Numbered from the stretch's first letter, positions 50,401-63,263 are shown. The stretch: DNA of 64,000 nt from Aquamicrobium sp. (GCA_019739225.1 JAHHDT010000005.1:248001-312000); one strand, 5' to 3'. Numbers and translations are program-made. The notes: a model not told the origin generated them from the letters alone.

Positions 50401-51261
50401 TCAGGCTGACGCTGACTTGGTCTCGGCCCGCTCGCTGTGATCCTGCGGTGAGGTCTCGGCTGATTGACCTTCTGCGTTCTCCGCCGGCGCTTCGCCCCAG
50501 ACGACCTGTTTGTAGTCGAACCCGTAGACCAGCGTCGGCTTGACGATCTGGAAATAGGGCGAGAGGTCGAAGTCGCGCGGCGTATAGAGCGAGTGGTGGC
50601 GGATATGCATGATTTCCGCCCGCGAGAAACTGGACTGGGCCGACGCCCTGCCCGGCGCCCGGGTGATTTCAGGAAGGATCGGATAGCCGATCTCGCCATA
50701 GGCCTCCGCGATCATCGACGAGCAGATCGCTCGCGTCGGGTCGCCCGATCCGAAGGCGAGCATGCGCCTGCGCCAGCGCACCGGTACCGGCGGCGTCGGC
50801 AGGAAGTAGCGCAGCATGTCGAGGATGTTCTTGGTGTCGTATTTCAGGCCCAGCCGCGAGGTCATGAACTCGACGACATGTTTGCGGTCTTCCGGAGTCA
50901 GCCCCAGCGCCCGGCAGATGCGGGTGTTGTAGGTTTGGTATTTCGACAGCGGCACCGCCACGCAGCCTTCGCCCAGATTGACCTCGATGAGGCGCGGCCG
51001 CTCCGAGCCGTCCTCCGGTTCGTCAAGCGCATCGCCGACGTAAAGTGCCGCGTGCGACCAAGTCGATTGCGTCAGATACTTGATCGCGGCCGATATCTTC
51101 TGGTTGCCCTCGATCAGCAGGATGTCGCCGGGCTGCAATGTGCGCCGCAGCGTTTCGGGGTCTGAAGGCGTGTACGGTTCGTAGCCGGACGATTCGGTCT
51201 GCAACCGGCGCGCGAGAAAGCGGCCGAGGCGGTCGAGGAGCGTGTCGGTTTGCTGGGTCAT
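50401..51261 (-). CDS. YiiX-like permuted NlpC/P60 cysteine hydrolase
   Basis: This is a 286-residue protein of the YiiX/permuted papain-like family. A catalytic His is in LTQSTWSHAALYVGD near residue 75, a Glu in RLIEVNLGEGCVAVPLSKY, and the likely nucleophile Cys in TRAICSSMIAEAYGEIGYPIL near residue 185, the order His before Cys that marks circularly permuted NlpC/P60 enzymes. GDILLIEGNQKISAAIKYLT begins the fold. It has no signal peptide, so it acts in the cytoplasm or at the inner membrane. The substrate may be a lipid or amide; it is not known. The C terminus is Glu/Ser-rich and disordered. It converges with the sugar dehydrogenase gene. Confidence 0.8.
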   Translation of the reverse strand: MTQQTDTLLDRLGRFLARRLQTESSGYEPYTPSDPETLRRTLQPGDILLIEGNQKISAAIKYLTQSTWSHAALYVGDALDEPEDGSERPRLIEVNLGEGCVAVPLSKYQTYNTRICRALGLTPEDRKHVVEFMTSRLGLKYDTKNILDMLRYFLPTPPVPVRWRRRMLAFGSGDPTRAICSSMIAEAYGEIGYPILPEITRAPGRASAQSSFSRAEIMHIRHHSLYTPRDFDLSPYFQIVKPTLVYGFDYKQVVWGEAPAENAEGQSAETSPQDHSERAETKSASA

Positions 51262-51364
51262 CCTGTGCCGGGTAGCGTTCGTCGAAAGCGCGCGGCACGC
51301 TATCAAGTCGGGCTCCGAAGCGCAAAGGTCGAAGCCACCTTTGGTACAATGCCGCCGAGCGACC

Positions 51365-51393
51365 TTGATAAGCGGCGCCGTCTCGTCTATATC
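51365..51393 (+). promoter_or_regulatory. Promoter of the rimP-nusA-infB operon
   Basis: TTGATA (51365-51370) is separated by exactly 17 bases from TATATC (51388-51393). The predicted start is near 51400, about 20 nt before the attenuator hairpin. It is close to housekeeping consensus and is in the place expected for the operon leader. Confidence 0.6.
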
Positions 51394-51395
51394 AA

Positions 51396-51455
51396 CCTCA
51401 AATTCTTGGTCGGTATGGCGAAGAGTGGGTCCACCCGGTCCCGCTCTTTTTTGTT
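51396..51455 (+). ncRNA. rimP leader attenuator
   Basis: AAGAGTGGG (51421-51429) pairs with CCCGCTCTT (51440-51448), one G-U included, and six T residues follow (51447-51452). This is an intrinsic terminator placed ahead of the rimP start codon, not after a gene. Alphaproteobacteria are known to carry such a premature terminator, the rimP leader, in front of the nusA operon. It is presumed to sense a product such as NusA. The ribosome site TGGAGACGAA begins only 13 bp beyond it, so read-through decides operon expression. Confidence 0.8.
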
Positions 51456-51475
51456 AACCGGCGTCTGGAGACGAA

Positions 51476-52099
51476 ATGGCAGAAGCTGCTTCCGGCGATG
51501 ATCGCATCATTCGCGAGACAGGCGTCGACGCGCGAGTCGCGTCGATCATCATGCCTGTGCTCGACACGATCGGTTTTCGGCTGGTGCGCGTGCGCCTCTC
51601 CGGCCAGAACGGCCTGACGCTGCAGATCATGGCCGAGCGCAAGGACGGCACGATGGATGTCGAAGGTTGCGAGGAAGTCAGCCGCGCCATTTCGCCGGTG
51701 CTCGATGTGGAAGATCCCATCGACAAGGCGTATCATCTTGAGGTGTCCTCGCCGGGCATCGACAGGCCGCTAGTGCGCAAGTCCGATTTCGAGGCGGCTC
51801 TTGGCCATCTGATCAAGATGGAAACGGCGGTGATGGTTGCCGAGCGCAAGCGCTTTCGCGGCAAGATCGCTGCGACCGACGGCGAGGCGGTCACGATCGA
51901 GCGCGATCAGGCGAGCTACGGTGACGAGCCGGTGGTGACCGTGCCCTGGGACGCCATTGCCGAGGCAAGGCTGATCCTGACCGACGACCTCATCGACGAG
52001 GCGTTGAAGAAGGACAAGCAGGCCCGCCAGCAGGCCAAGAAGAAAAGCGGCGCGGAAGAAGACGACGCAGCCGAACACGAGCCCGATAACGACAACTGA
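51476..52099 (+). CDS. rimP: Ribosome maturation factor RimP
   Basis: RimP helps assemble the 30S ribosomal subunit. It is 207 residues. [86 protein letters not shown] spans the N-terminal domain with the family-typical [12 protein letters not shown]. The C-terminal SH3-like domain has [16 protein letters not shown]. The tail after residue 180 ([20 protein letters not shown]) is charged and probably disordered, longer than in E. coli. It is first in the operon after the attenuator; nusA follows 46 bp later. Confidence 0.95.
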   Translation: MAEAASGDDRIIRETGVDARVASIIMPVLDTIGFRLVRVRLSGQNGLTLQIMAERKDGTMDVEGCEEVSRAISPVLDVEDPIDKAYHLEVSSPGIDRPLVRKSDFEAALGHLIKMETAVMVAERKRFRGKIAATDGEAVTIERDQASYGDEPVVTVPWDAIAEARLILTDDLIDEALKKDKQARQQAKKKSGAEEDDAAEHEPDNDN

Positions 52100-52145
52100 G
52101 ACGAGCATCCGGCAGGTGCCGGTGGAAATGCCCGAGGAGACCAAC

Positions 52146-53750
52146 ATGGCAGTCAGTGCAAACAGGCTGGAACTTCTGCAGATCGCCGATGCGGTCGCGC
52201 GCGAAAAGTCGATCGACAAGCAGATCGTGATCGCGGCGATGGCCGATGCGATCCAGAAGGCGGCGCGCTCGCGCTACGGTCAGGAAACCAACATCCGCGC
52301 CGACATCAACCCCAACACCGGTGAGATGAAGCTGCAGCGGCTTCTCGAGGTGGTCGAGGAAGTCGAGGAATCGGCGCGCGAGCTTTCTCTGGCCGACGCT
52401 CGCACCCGCAACCCCGATGCCCAGGTCGGTGATTTCATCGCCGAACAGCTCCCGCCGATGGATTTCGGCCGCATTGCAGCCCAGTCGGCCAAGCAGGTCA
52501 TCGTGCAGAAGGTGCGCGAGGCCGAGCGCGACCGCCAGTACGATGAATACAAGGATCGTATCGGCGAGATCGTCAACGGTTCCGTCAAGCGCGTCGAATA
52601 CGGCAACGTCGTGGTCGACCTTGGCCGTGGCGAGGCGATCATCCGTCGCGACGAGCTGATCCCCCGCGAGAACTTCAAGTATGGCGACCGCGTTCGCGCC
52701 TATGTCTATGACGTGCGCCGCGAGCAGCGCGGGCCGCAGATTTTCCTGTCGCGCACGCATCCGCAGTTCATGGCGAAGCTGTTCACCATGGAAGTGCCGG
52801 AGATTTACGACGGCATCATCGAGATCAAGTCGGTGGCCCGTGATCCGGGCTCGCGCGCCAAGATCGCCGTCATCTCGCGCGATTCCTCCATCGATCCCGT
52901 CGGCGCCTGCGTCGGTATGCGCGGTTCGCGCGTGCAGGCCGTCGTCGGCGAGCTGGGCGGCGAGAAGATCGACATCATTCCGTGGTCGCAGGATGCGGCT
53001 GCCTTCATCGTCAACGCGCTGCAGCCTGCCGAAGTGGCCAAGGTCGTGCTCGACGAGGAAGCCGAGCGCATCGAGGTCGTGGTGCCGGACGACCAGCTAT
53101 CGCTGGCGATCGGCCGTCGCGGCCAGAACGTGCGCCTCGCTTCGCAGCTCACCGGCTGGGATATTGATATCCTGACCGAGCAGGAGGAAAGCGAGCGTCG
53201 CCAGAAGGAATTCGTCGAACGCTCCTCGCTGTTCATGGATGCACTCAACGTCGACGAGATGGTTGGCCAGGTGCTGGCGTCCGAAGGTTTCACCTCGGTC
53301 GAGGAAGTCGCCTATGTCGAGTCGGACGAGATTTCCTCGATCGACGGCTTCGATGAAGGCACGGCTGAAGAGATCCAGATGCGCGCCCGCGAATATCTGG
53401 AAAAGATCGAGGCCGAGCACGACGCCAAGCGCCGTGAACTGGGCGTCGAGGACGAGCTGCGTGAGATTCCGGGCGTCACCACCGCCATGATGGTCACCCT
53501 TGGCGAGGATGGCGTGAAGACGATCGAGGATTTTGCCGGCTACGCGATCGACGATCTGGTCGGCTGGAAAGAGCGCAAGGATGGCGAGACGAAGTTCTAT
53601 CCTGGCGTGCTCGCGGACTTTGGCGTCAGCCGTGCCGATGCCGAGCAGATGGTTGTCGCCGCCCGTCTGAAGATGGGCTGGATCAGCGAAGAAGACCTGG
53701 TCGAAGAGGCCGAGGAAACCGCCGAAGAGGAAGAAGCGACCGGAGCATGA
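52146..53750 (+). CDS. nusA: Transcription termination/antitermination factor NusA
   Basis: NusA binds RNA polymerase and modulates pausing, termination and antitermination. It is 534 residues. The N-terminal domain is [40 protein letters not shown]. The S1 domain begins near [29 protein letters not shown]1 has [22 protein letters not shown] and KH2 has [21 protein letters not shown]. Two C-terminal acidic repeats ([29 protein letters not shown] and [15 protein letters not shown]) follow, as in other proteobacteria. The start at 52146 follows GAGGAGACC. It is the likely sensor for its own operon leader. Confidence 0.97.
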   Translation: MAVSANRLELLQIADAVAREKSIDKQIVIAAMADAIQKAARSRYGQETNIRADINPNTGEMKLQRLLEVVEEVEESARELSLADARTRNPDAQVGDFIAEQLPPMDFGRIAAQSAKQVIVQKVREAERDRQYDEYKDRIGEIVNGSVKRVEYGNVVVDLGRGEAIIRRDELIPRENFKYGDRVRAYVYDVRREQRGPQIFLSRTHPQFMAKLFTMEVPEIYDGIIEIKSVARDPGSRAKIAVISRDSSIDPVGACVGMRGSRVQAVVGELGGEKIDIIPWSQDAAAFIVNALQPAEVAKVVLDEEAERIEVVVPDDQLSLAIGRRGQNVRLASQLTGWDIDILTEQEESERRQKEFVERSSLFMDALNVDEMVGQVLASEGFTSVEEVAYVESDEISSIDGFDEGTAEEIQMRAREYLEKIEAEHDAKRRELGVEDELREIPGVTTAMMVTLGEDGVKTIEDFAGYAIDDLVGWKERKDGETKFYPGVLADFGVSRADAEQMVVAARLKMGWISEEDLVEEAEETAEEEEATGA

Positions 53751-53774
53751 TGATGCGTCCGGCCGGGAGAGCCC

Positions 53775-54430
53775 TTGAACGAGATGAACGAACGCACATG
53801 TATAGTGACGCGCCGGGCGGGCGAGCCGGATGGCTTATTGCGCTTCGTCGTGGCTCCGGACATGTCCGTCGTTCCCGATCTCAAGCGGCAGCTCCCGGGT
53901 CGCGGATGCTGGGTTAGCGCGGAACGCATTCACGTCGAGGAAGCGGCCCGCAAGAACCTGTTCTCCCGGGCGTTCAAGGCCAAGGTGACGCCACCCGATG
54001 ATCTGGGCGGTATGGTTGACATGCTGATGGCGCGTGCGGCGCTTGGCTCTCTCGGACTTGCCCGCAAGGCCGGACAGTTGGTCATGGGTGCGGCCAAGGT
54101 CGATAGTGCGATCCGCTCCGGCAAGGCCGCGCTGGTTCTGCATGCCCTGGAGGCCTCTCCAGACGGTGTGCGCAAGCTCGACCAGGCCCGCCGTGCGGTC
54201 GTGTGGCAGGAAGGCCCGTCAATCCCCGCCTACAAACTCTTTTCGGAGGCCGAATTGGGTTTGGCATTGGGGGGTACAAATGTGATACATGCAGCCGTGC
54301 TCGCTGGTGATACGGGCAAGGCGGTGCTTAAGCGCATGGTGGCGCTTGACCGATACAGGGGCGGTTCCCCCGAAGACCGGATGATGCTTGCGGCAACCGG
54401 CGATCATGATGACGCCGCAGAGGATATGGA

Positions 54431-54434
<4 letters not shown>
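53775..54434 (+). CDS. RNA-binding protein with YlxR and L7Ae-like domains
   Basis: This 219-residue protein fuses a YlxR domain ([43 protein letters not shown]) to an L7Ae/YlxQ-like RNA-binding domain ([40 protein letters not shown]). In Firmicutes the two are separate neighbours, ylxR and ylxQ. Here they are one chain, as in many alphaproteobacteria. The first codon is probably the TTG at 53775, five bases after GGAG; the ATG at 53784 is three codons further in. It overlaps infB by four bases. The role is presumably in translation or RNA binding. Confidence 0.9.
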
Positions 54435-56986
<2,552 letters not shown>

Positions 56987-57019
56987 CGCCCGGCAGCTAC
57001 TTGCAAGTTCACTGACGCT

Positions 57020-57041
57020 GGCGGCGGGGTGTCCCGCCGCC
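57020..57041 (+). other. GC-rich stem-loop between infB and rbfA
   Basis: GGCGGCGGG and CCCGCCGCC pair perfectly (9 bp) with a GTGT loop, 33 bp after infB. There is no T-run. It may slow exonucleases or act as a processing site, so that infB and rbfA messages differ in stability. No rbfA promoter was identified in the 116-bp gap. Confidence 0.5.
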
Positions 57042-57102
57042 GGCGCGTGTGCAACGGGCGTCCGGTTCCATCCCGGCCGCCGCGACACAGGAAACAGCTA
57101 CT

Positions 57103-57510
57103 ATGTCCCGCTTTTCCAGTTCCGGCCCGTCCCAGCGCCAGCTTCGCGTTGGCGAGCAGGTGCGCCATGCTCTCTCCGACGTGCTCCAGCGCGGCGAGGT
57201 CCGCGACGATCTCATCGAATCCACCGTGATTTCGATCTCCGAGGTCAGCATGTCGCCCGACCTCAAGATCGCGACCGCGTTCGTCACGCCGCTGGGTGCG
57301 GCCGACGATCAGGCGGTCATCAAGGCGCTGGCGCGCAACGCCAAATTCATTCGCGGCCGCGTTTCGGGCGCTCTCAAGCAGATGAAATACATGCCGGAAT
57401 TCCGTTTCCGGCTCGATACCAGTTACGACAACATGGCCCGCATAGACGAATTGCTGCGATCTCCGGAAGTCGCTCGCGATCTCGATCACGACGGCGACGA
57501 CGAGGAATAG
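57103..57510 (+). CDS. rbfA: 30S ribosome-binding factor RbfA
   Basis: RbfA is a cold-shock and 30S assembly factor that binds near helix 1 of 16S rRNA. It is 135 residues. [26 protein letters not shown] is the first helix, and the KH-like fold carries [21 protein letters not shown] and [44 protein letters not shown]. The tail is acidic ([10 protein letters not shown]). The start at 57103 follows CACAGGAAACAGCTACT. It precedes truB by two bases, so the pair is coupled. Confidence 0.95.
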   Translation: MSRFSSSGPSQRQLRVGEQVRHALSDVLQRGEVRDDLIESTVISISEVSMSPDLKIATAFVTPLGAADDQAVIKALARNAKFIRGRVSGALKQMKYMPEFRFRLDTSYDNMARIDELLRSPEVARDLDHDGDDEE

Positions 57511-57512
57511 CA

Positions 57513-58493
57513 ATGGCGCGCCAACGCAAGAAGAAGGGCCGGCCGGTTTCGGGCTGGATGGTCCTGGACAAGCCGCTCGGCATGGGTTCGACCGAGGCTG
57601 TGTCCAAGATCAAGTGGCTCTTCGGTGCGGAGAAGGCCGGCCACGCCGGCACGCTCGACCCGCTTGCTTCAGGCATGCTGCCCATCGCCCTTGGCGAGGC
57701 CACCAAGACCGTTCCCTATGTGCAGGACGGCGCCAAGGTCTACCGCTTCACGGTAAGCTGGGGCGAGGAGCGCTCCACCGACGATCTCGAAGGCGAGGTC
57801 ACACAGTCGTCCGCAGCGCGTCCGGACGAGCAGGCGATCCGCGCGCTCCTGCCGAAATATACCGGTGTCATCATGCAGACGCCGCCGCAGTTTTCGGCGA
57901 TCAAGATAGCCGGCGAACGAGCCTACGATCTGGCGCGCGAAGGCGAAGCCGTGGACATCCCGGCGCGAGAGGTCGAAATCGGACGCTTCGACCTCGTCGA
58001 GATGCGTGGGGCGGACGCTACCGTTTTCGAGATCGAATGCGGCAAGGGCACTTATGTGCGTTCGCTGGCGCGCGACATGGGGCGCGACCTCGGCTGCTAC
58101 GGCCATATCTCCGAACTCCGCCGAACGGAGGTCGATCCTTTCACGGCCGACGACCTGGTCACCATGGCCGAAATCGAGGAGGCGATAGCATCGGTTCCGT
58201 TGGAAGCGACCGAAGAAGGTGAGGCTCCCCAGGCACCGCGCCCCGGTCCCGATCAGTGGAAGGCGCTCGATGCGCTTCTGATGGACACCGGCTCCGCCCT
58301 CGACTGCCTGCCGCAGGTGGTGGTCAACGACGACACGGCCGCGCGCCTCAGGCTCGGCAATCCGGTCATCGTGCGGGGGCGCGATGCACCCGTCCAGGCG
58401 GACGAGGCCTGTGCCTTCGCTCGTGGCAGGCTGGTGGCGATCGGTGCGATCGAGGCGGGCATGTTCAAGCCGAAACGGGTCTTCAGTCTCTGA
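57513..58493 (+). CDS. truB: tRNA pseudouridine(55) synthase
   Basis: TruB makes pseudouridine 55 in the T-loop of tRNA. It is 326 residues. The catalytic Asp is in the family motif [23 protein letters not shown], near residue 48. The tRNA-binding part holds [18 protein letters not shown] and [22 protein letters not shown], and the [31 protein letters not shown] segment is also conserved. The N-terminal [26 protein letters not shown] is typical of rhizobial TruB. It follows rbfA by two bases. A histidine kinase gene, not rpsO, is next. Confidence 0.96.
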   Translation: MARQRKKKGRPVSGWMVLDKPLGMGSTEAVSKIKWLFGAEKAGHAGTLDPLASGMLPIALGEATKTVPYVQDGAKVYRFTVSWGEERSTDDLEGEVTQSSAARPDEQAIRALLPKYTGVIMQTPPQFSAIKIAGERAYDLAREGEAVDIPAREVEIGRFDLVEMRGADATVFEIECGKGTYVRSLARDMGRDLGCYGHISELRRTEVDPFTADDLVTMAEIEEAIASVPLEATEEGEAPQAPRPGPDQWKALDALLMDTGSALDCLPQVVVNDDTAARLRLGNPVIVRGRDAPVQADEACAFARGRLVAIGAIEAGMFKPKRVFSL

Positions 58494-58563
58494 TTTCCTC
58501 TGGCGAAACACCGCGCCAGCGGGCATTGTCTGTCCCACGCATTCCACGGATGAACCTGGAAAG

Positions 58564-60333
58564 ATGAGCACTACTACCCATGACACGTCGCAGAAGCCGC
58601 GGCCTGCTCACGATCCGGATGGCGCTGTGACGCAGCCGCGAGACGCCGCGGTGAGGGCGCGCAGCCGCGTAGGCCAGATCTCAGTCGGCGCGATTCTGTC
58701 GCTGCTGATGGCGGCCATCATCATTCCCGCCTTGATCTTCGCGGTCATGCTTCTCCAGCGCAACAACCAGGCCCAGCAGGAGATGGTCGCGTCACTTGCC
58801 GAGGCGACGGCCGGCTCCATCGTCGAGACCGTCGACCGGCAACTCTCCGGCATGCTGACGACGCTGCGGGTCCTTGCGACCTCCCGCGCGGCCGAAAGCG
58901 AAAGGTTGGCGGATTTTTACTTTCGCGCCGACAAGGCTCTCGAGGGTTCGGACGCCTATCTCATCGTCGCCGACGAGAATCTGAACCAGCTAATCAACAC
59001 GCGCGTGCCCTTTGGCACTTCCTTGGGCAAGATCTCGGACGTCGAGACCGCGCGACGTGCGCTGGCCACCGGAGAGCCGGCCATCTCCGAGGCGTTTTTC
59101 GGCAAAACCGCTCAGAGATGGGTCTTCAACGTCGTGCTGCCCTTGCCCGATGACGGCACGCGAATGCGTCTCCTGATACTGACCCAGGACGCGGAACGCC
59201 TTTCGGATTCGCTTGCGAGCCGAAATCTGCGCGGTGGGTGGAACGCGGTGCTGGTGGACGGCGACGGCACGGTGCTGGCTTCGTCATACATGACCTCCGA
59301 CATCGGCAAGCCCTTCTTCCTGGCCGAGGCGACCAGCAGGTCCGAGGCGGGGTCCACGGTGCATGATTCCGTCGCGCTGGACGGCGAGACCTACGAGACG
59401 ATCCGCTCGTCATCGTCGCGCAGCAATTGGGAGACCATAGTCTGGGCGCCCACCGCGGTGGTTCAGGCCCCGCTGGAGCGCACCTTGCGGGTGCTGGCCC
59501 TCGGCGGCCTCACCATCATCGCTCTGGGCGCGCTGCTTGCCTGGGTTCTCGGGCGTCAGATATCGAAGCCGATCCGGAGGCTCGCGCGCGACGCACGACG
59601 TCTCGGCGCGGGCGAAAAGGTCGAGATGGTGGAATATCCCGTGACGGAGATTTCCACGGTTTCGCTTGCATTGGCGCAAGCCTCGGAGGACCGACAGGCC
59701 GCGGAGAACGAGATTCGCTTCCTGATGAGGGAAGTCGCCCACCGGTCCAAGAACCAGCTTACCGTGGTCTCGTCCATAGCCAAGCAGACGGCCCGCCATG
59801 CACGCACCTTCGCCGCGTTCCAGGATGCCTTCCAGAAGCGTGTACACGGGCTTGCCCGCTCCACCGACCTGCTGATCGCCGGCGGCGCCGTCGGTGTCGA
59901 ACTGCGCGAACTGATCGAGGCTCAGATCGAGCCGTTCCGGCCCACCGACGAGGAGCGGCTGGAGATCAAGGGCACACCCTTCCGGCTATCCAACCAGGCA
60001 GCGCAGACGCTGGGGCTCGCACTGCACGAACTGGCCACCAATGCCTCCAAATACGGTGCGTTCGCAACGACGGCCGGCCGGCTGACGATCCAGTGGAAAC
60101 GCAATCAGGGCCAACTCGAACTCCTCTGGCGCGAATTCGTGCCGCGCCTGCGCCGGCGTACGGTCACGCCCGGGTTCGGCACCGAGGTCATCGAGCGCAT
60201 GCTTGGCGGAACGCTTGACGCGCAGATCGAGCGTGTCATTCACCCCAACGGGCTTGAATGCCGTTTCTCGATACCGATTGCACGGCTGGAGCCGGAACGG
60301 GTGGATGCCGAAAGCGAGCAGGATGAGCTCTAG
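58564..60333 (+). CDS. Membrane sensor histidine kinase, HWE type
   Basis: This is a two-component kinase of 589 residues. A first membrane helix (VGAILSLLMAAIIIPALIFAVMLL, about 45-65) precedes a periplasmic CACHE-like sensor to about residue 300. A second helix (VLALGGLTIIALGALLAWVLG) and a HAMP segment follow. The phospho-acceptor is His393 in REVAHRSKNQLTVVSSIAKQ; the N-box is ALHELATNASKYGAF, and LLWREF supplies the W-x-E of HWE kinases. The ATG at 58564 has GGAAAG; longer starts run into truB. HWE kinases often lack a nearby response regulator, and none is seen here. The stimulus is unknown. Confidence 0.9.
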   Translation: MSTTTHDTSQKPRPAHDPDGAVTQPRDAAVRARSRVGQISVGAILSLLMAAIIIPALIFAVMLLQRNNQAQQEMVASLAEATAGSIVETVDRQLSGMLTTLRVLATSRAAESERLADFYFRADKALEGSDAYLIVADENLNQLINTRVPFGTSLGKISDVETARRALATGEPAISEAFFGKTAQRWVFNVVLPLPDDGTRMRLLILTQDAERLSDSLASRNLRGGWNAVLVDGDGTVLASSYMTSDIGKPFFLAEATSRSEAGSTVHDSVALDGETYETIRSSSSRSNWETIVWAPTAVVQAPLERTLRVLALGGLTIIALGALLAWVLGRQISKPIRRLARDARRLGAGEKVEMVEYPVTEISTVSLALAQASEDRQAAENEIRFLMREVAHRSKNQLTVVSSIAKQTARHARTFAAFQDAFQKRVHGLARSTDLLIAGGAVGVELRELIEAQIEPFRPTDEERLEIKGTPFRLSNQAAQTLGLALHELATNASKYGAFATTAGRLTIQWKRNQGQLELLWREFVPRLRRRTVTPGFGTEVIERMLGGTLDAQIERVIHPNGLECRFSIPIARLEPERVDAESEQDEL

Positions 60334-60491
60334 GGGCGCCTCCGTGAGTTCTGCGATTTCGCTGGCAATCCGGCCGCTTTTACACTATATGCCGCCCAAC
60401 ATCCGCATTTGAGCGCATGTTCACCGGCCCCTGCTGGACGACATCCTGGCTGTGGGCGACCCGTTTCCTCAAACATATAAGGAAAAGCGCG

Positions 60492-60761
60492 ATGTCGATT
60501 ACCGCAGAGCGTAAGCAGGAATTGATGAGCGAGTTCGCAACCAAGAAGGGCGACACCGGTTCTCCGGAAGTCCAGGTCGCGGTTCTTTCCGAGCGCATCA
60601 AGAACCTGACCGAACACTTCAAGGATCACAAGAAGGACAACCATTCCCGTCGTGGTCTGCTTGCCCTTGTCTCGCAGCGGCGCAGCCTGCTTGATTATCT
60701 CAAGCGCAAGGACGAAGCCCGCTACCAGACGCTGATCGAGAAGCTCGGTCTGCGCCGCTAA
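60492..60761 (+). CDS. rpsO: 30S ribosomal protein S15
   Basis: S15 binds 16S rRNA at the central domain and bridges the subunits. It is 89 residues. [89 protein letters not shown] is entirely typical; the [10 protein letters not shown] and HSRRGLL loops contact rRNA. AAGGAAAAGCGCG precedes the ATG. A terminator follows. The 158-bp leader separates it from the kinase gene and could host S15 autoregulation, which is known for alphaproteobacterial rpsO. Confidence 0.97.
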   Translation: MSITAERKQELMSEFATKKGDTGSPEVQVAVLSERIKNLTEHFKDHKKDNHSRRGLLALVSQRRSLLDYLKRKDEARYQTLIEKLGLRR

Positions 60762-60769
60762 GTCAGTTT

Positions 60770-60802
60770 GGCCGGCGGTTCCGCAAGGGTCCGCCGGCCT
60801 TT
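60770..60802 (+). terminator. Intrinsic terminator after rpsO
   Basis: GGCCGGCGG (60770-60778) and CCGCCGGCC (60791-60799) form a perfect 9-bp stem with a 12-base loop, followed by a short TTT. It is close to the rpsO stop and separates rpsO from pnp. The short T tract suggests partial read-through. Confidence 0.7.
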
Positions 60803-61112
60803 CACATGGGTAGCCCGCGTGCCGCCCACCCGGCTCCGCAACGGACAAGGCAGTATGGCGGAGCCGCCCCAGGACAGGGTCATGGGGCAGGATTGCAGGG
60901 CGCTTTTGGCGATTTTCGCCGCGCTGAAGCATTGCACCGAACCGAGGGTCCGCGCCTGCGAAAAGTGGAAGCCGGTTTTCGGATGAGGCGATGCTCCAAG
61001 GACTTGAAGCGTCCCGTTGTCTTGCCCGTGGCTCGTCCTGCAACGAAGCAAGGGAACTTAATTTCGTGCCGCAAGAGCTGGCGCGTGCCGTTCCCGTATT
61101 GAAGGACAAGAC
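60803..61112 (+). other. Gene-free leader region of pnp
   Basis: About 310 bp between the rpsO terminator and pnp. Open frames here (for example 60806-61102) have no family-like sequence or ribosome site and are not called. AACTTAATTTCG near 61050 is the most AT-rich part. The pnp leader in enterobacteria carries an RNase III-cut hairpin used for autoregulation; none was recognised here by eye. Confidence 0.4.
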
Positions 61113-63263
61113 ATGTTCAATCATCACAAAGTGGAAATCGAGTGGGGCGGTCGCCCGCTCATCCTTGAGACCGGCAAGATCGCGCGTCAGGCCGACGGCG
61201 CCGTGCTCGCCACCTACGGCGAGACGGTCGTGCTCGCCACGGTGGTTTCCGCCAAGGAGCCGAAGCCTGGCCTCGATTTCTTCCCCCTGACCGTCAACTA
61301 CCAGGAAAAGACGTTTGCGGCCGGCAAGATCCCGGGCGGCTTCTTCAAGCGTGAAGGCCGTCCGAGCGAGAAGGAGACGCTGACGTCGCGCCTGATCGAC
61401 CGGCCGATCCGCCCGCTCTTTGCCGAAGGCTACAAGAACGACACCCAGATCATCGTCACGGTTCTCCAGCACGATCTGGAGAACGATCCGGACATCGTCG
61501 CCATGGTCGCGACCTCGGCCGCGCTGACGCTCTCGGGTGTGCCGTTCATGGGCCCGATCGCCGCTGCGCGCGTTGGCTATATCGGCGGTGACTACGCGCT
61601 CAACCCGCATGTCGACGAGATGCCGGAATCGAAGCTCGATCTCGTTGTGGCGGGCACGACCGACGCCGTCATGATGGTCGAGTCCGAAGCCCACGAGCTG
61701 TCGGAAGAGATCATGCTCGGCGCCGTCATGTTCGGCCACAAGGCCTTCCAGCCGGTGATCGATGCGATCATCAAGCTGGCTGAAGTCGCAGCCAAGGATC
61801 CGCGCGACCATGTTGCGCCCGACCTGAATGAACTCGAGCAGACCATGCTCGGCCTGATCGAGGACGAGCTGCGCGCCGCCTACAAGAATACCGACAAGCA
61901 GGCCCGCTATGCCGCCGTCGACGCCGCCAAGGCGAAGGTGAAGGCCACGCTGTTGCCCGAGGGTGCGGAAGACACCGCCTGGACCGCAGAGCAGGTGGGT
62001 TCGGTGTTCAAGGAGCTCCAGGCCAAGATCGTACGCTGGAACATTCTCGACACCGGTTCGCGCATCGACGGCCGCGACCTCAAGACGGTTCGCCCGATCG
62101 TTTCGGAAGTCGGCGTTCTGCCGCGCACCCACGGCTCGGCCGTGTTCACCCGTGGTGAAACGCAGGCGGTTGTCGTCGCCACGCTCGGTACCGGCGAGGA
62201 CGAGCAGTTCGTCGACGAACTGACCGGCACGCGCAAGGAATCGTTCCTGCTTCACTACAACTTCCCGCCCTATTCGGTGGGTGAGACGGGCCGCATCGGC
62301 TCGCCGGGACGCCGCGAGATCGGCCATGGCAAGCTCGCATGGCGCGCCATTCATCCGATGCTGCCGGCCGCTGACCAGTTCCCCTACACGCTGCGCGTGG
62401 TTTCGGAGATCACCGAGTCCAACGGCTCGTCCTCGATGGCGACCGTGTGCGGCACTTCGCTGGCGCTGATGGATGCTGGCGTGCCGCTGCAGAAGCCGGT
62501 TGCCGGTATCGCCATGGGCCTGATCCTCGAAGGCGAGCGTTTCGCCGTTCTCTCCGATATTCTCGGCGACGAGGATCACCTCGGCGACATGGACTTCAAG
62601 GTTGCCGGCACCAGCGCCGGTATCACCTCGCTGCAGATGGACATCAAGATCGCCGGCATCACCGAGGAGATCATGAACGTCGCGCTCGAGCAGGCCAAGG
62701 GCGGCCGCGAGCACATTCTCGGCGAGATGGGCAAGGCCCTTTCCGGCGCCCGTTCGGAGCTCGGCGAGTTCGCGCCGCGCATCGAGGTGATGAACATCCC
62801 GACCGACAAGATCCGTGACGTGATCGGTTCCGGCGGCAAGGTCATCCGCGAGATCGTGGAAAAGACCGGCGCCAAGATCAACATCGAGGACGACGGCACG
62901 GTCAAGATCGCTTCGTCCAACGCCAAGGAGATCGAGGCGGCGAAGAAGTGGATCCACACCATCGTCGCCGAACCGGAAGTGGGCGAGATTTACGAGGGTA
63001 CGGTCGTCAAGACCGCCGACTTCGGCGCCTTCGTCAACTTCTTCGGCCCGAAGGACGGCCTCGTACACATCTCCCAGCTCGCGCCGGAGCGCGTCCAGAA
63101 GACCACCGACGTCGTCAAGGAAGGCGACAAGGTCTGGGTCAAGCTGATGGGCTTCGACGAGCGCGGCAAGGTGCGGCTCTCCATGAAGGTCGTTGACCAG
63201 GAGACCGGCAAGGAACTTGCTAAGGACAAGAAAAAGGAAGACGCCGAAGAGGCCGACGCCTGA
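61113..63263 (+). CDS. pnp: Polyribonucleotide nucleotidyltransferase (PNPase)
   Basis: PNPase degrades RNA 3' to 5' with phosphate and can also polymerise NDPs. It is 716 residues, the normal length. Two RNase-PH-like cores are present: [29 protein letters not shown] at the start, and [35 protein letters not shown] in the second, with [21 protein letters not shown] holding the metal-binding Asp. The KH domain is [29 protein letters not shown] near 570, and the S1 domain is [30 protein letters not shown] near 630. An acidic tail follows. AAGGACAAGAC precedes the ATG. Confidence 0.97.
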   Translation: MFNHHKVEIEWGGRPLILETGKIARQADGAVLATYGETVVLATVVSAKEPKPGLDFFPLTVNYQEKTFAAGKIPGGFFKREGRPSEKETLTSRLIDRPIRPLFAEGYKNDTQIIVTVLQHDLENDPDIVAMVATSAALTLSGVPFMGPIAAARVGYIGGDYALNPHVDEMPESKLDLVVAGTTDAVMMVESEAHELSEEIMLGAVMFGHKAFQPVIDAIIKLAEVAAKDPRDHVAPDLNELEQTMLGLIEDELRAAYKNTDKQARYAAVDAAKAKVKATLLPEGAEDTAWTAEQVGSVFKELQAKIVRWNILDTGSRIDGRDLKTVRPIVSEVGVLPRTHGSAVFTRGETQAVVVATLGTGEDEQFVDELTGTRKESFLLHYNFPPYSVGETGRIGSPGRREIGHGKLAWRAIHPMLPAADQFPYTLRVVSEITESNGSSSMATVCGTSLALMDAGVPLQKPVAGIAMGLILEGERFAVLSDILGDEDHLGDMDFKVAGTSAGITSLQMDIKIAGITEEIMNVALEQAKGGREHILGEMGKALSGARSELGEFAPRIEVMNIPTDKIRDVIGSGGKVIREIVEKTGAKINIEDDGTVKIASSNAKEIEAAKKWIHTIVAEPEVGEIYEGTVVKTADFGAFVNFFGPKDGLVHISQLAPERVQKTTDVVKEGDKVWVKLMGFDERGKVRLSMKVVDQETGKELAKDKKKEDAEEADA

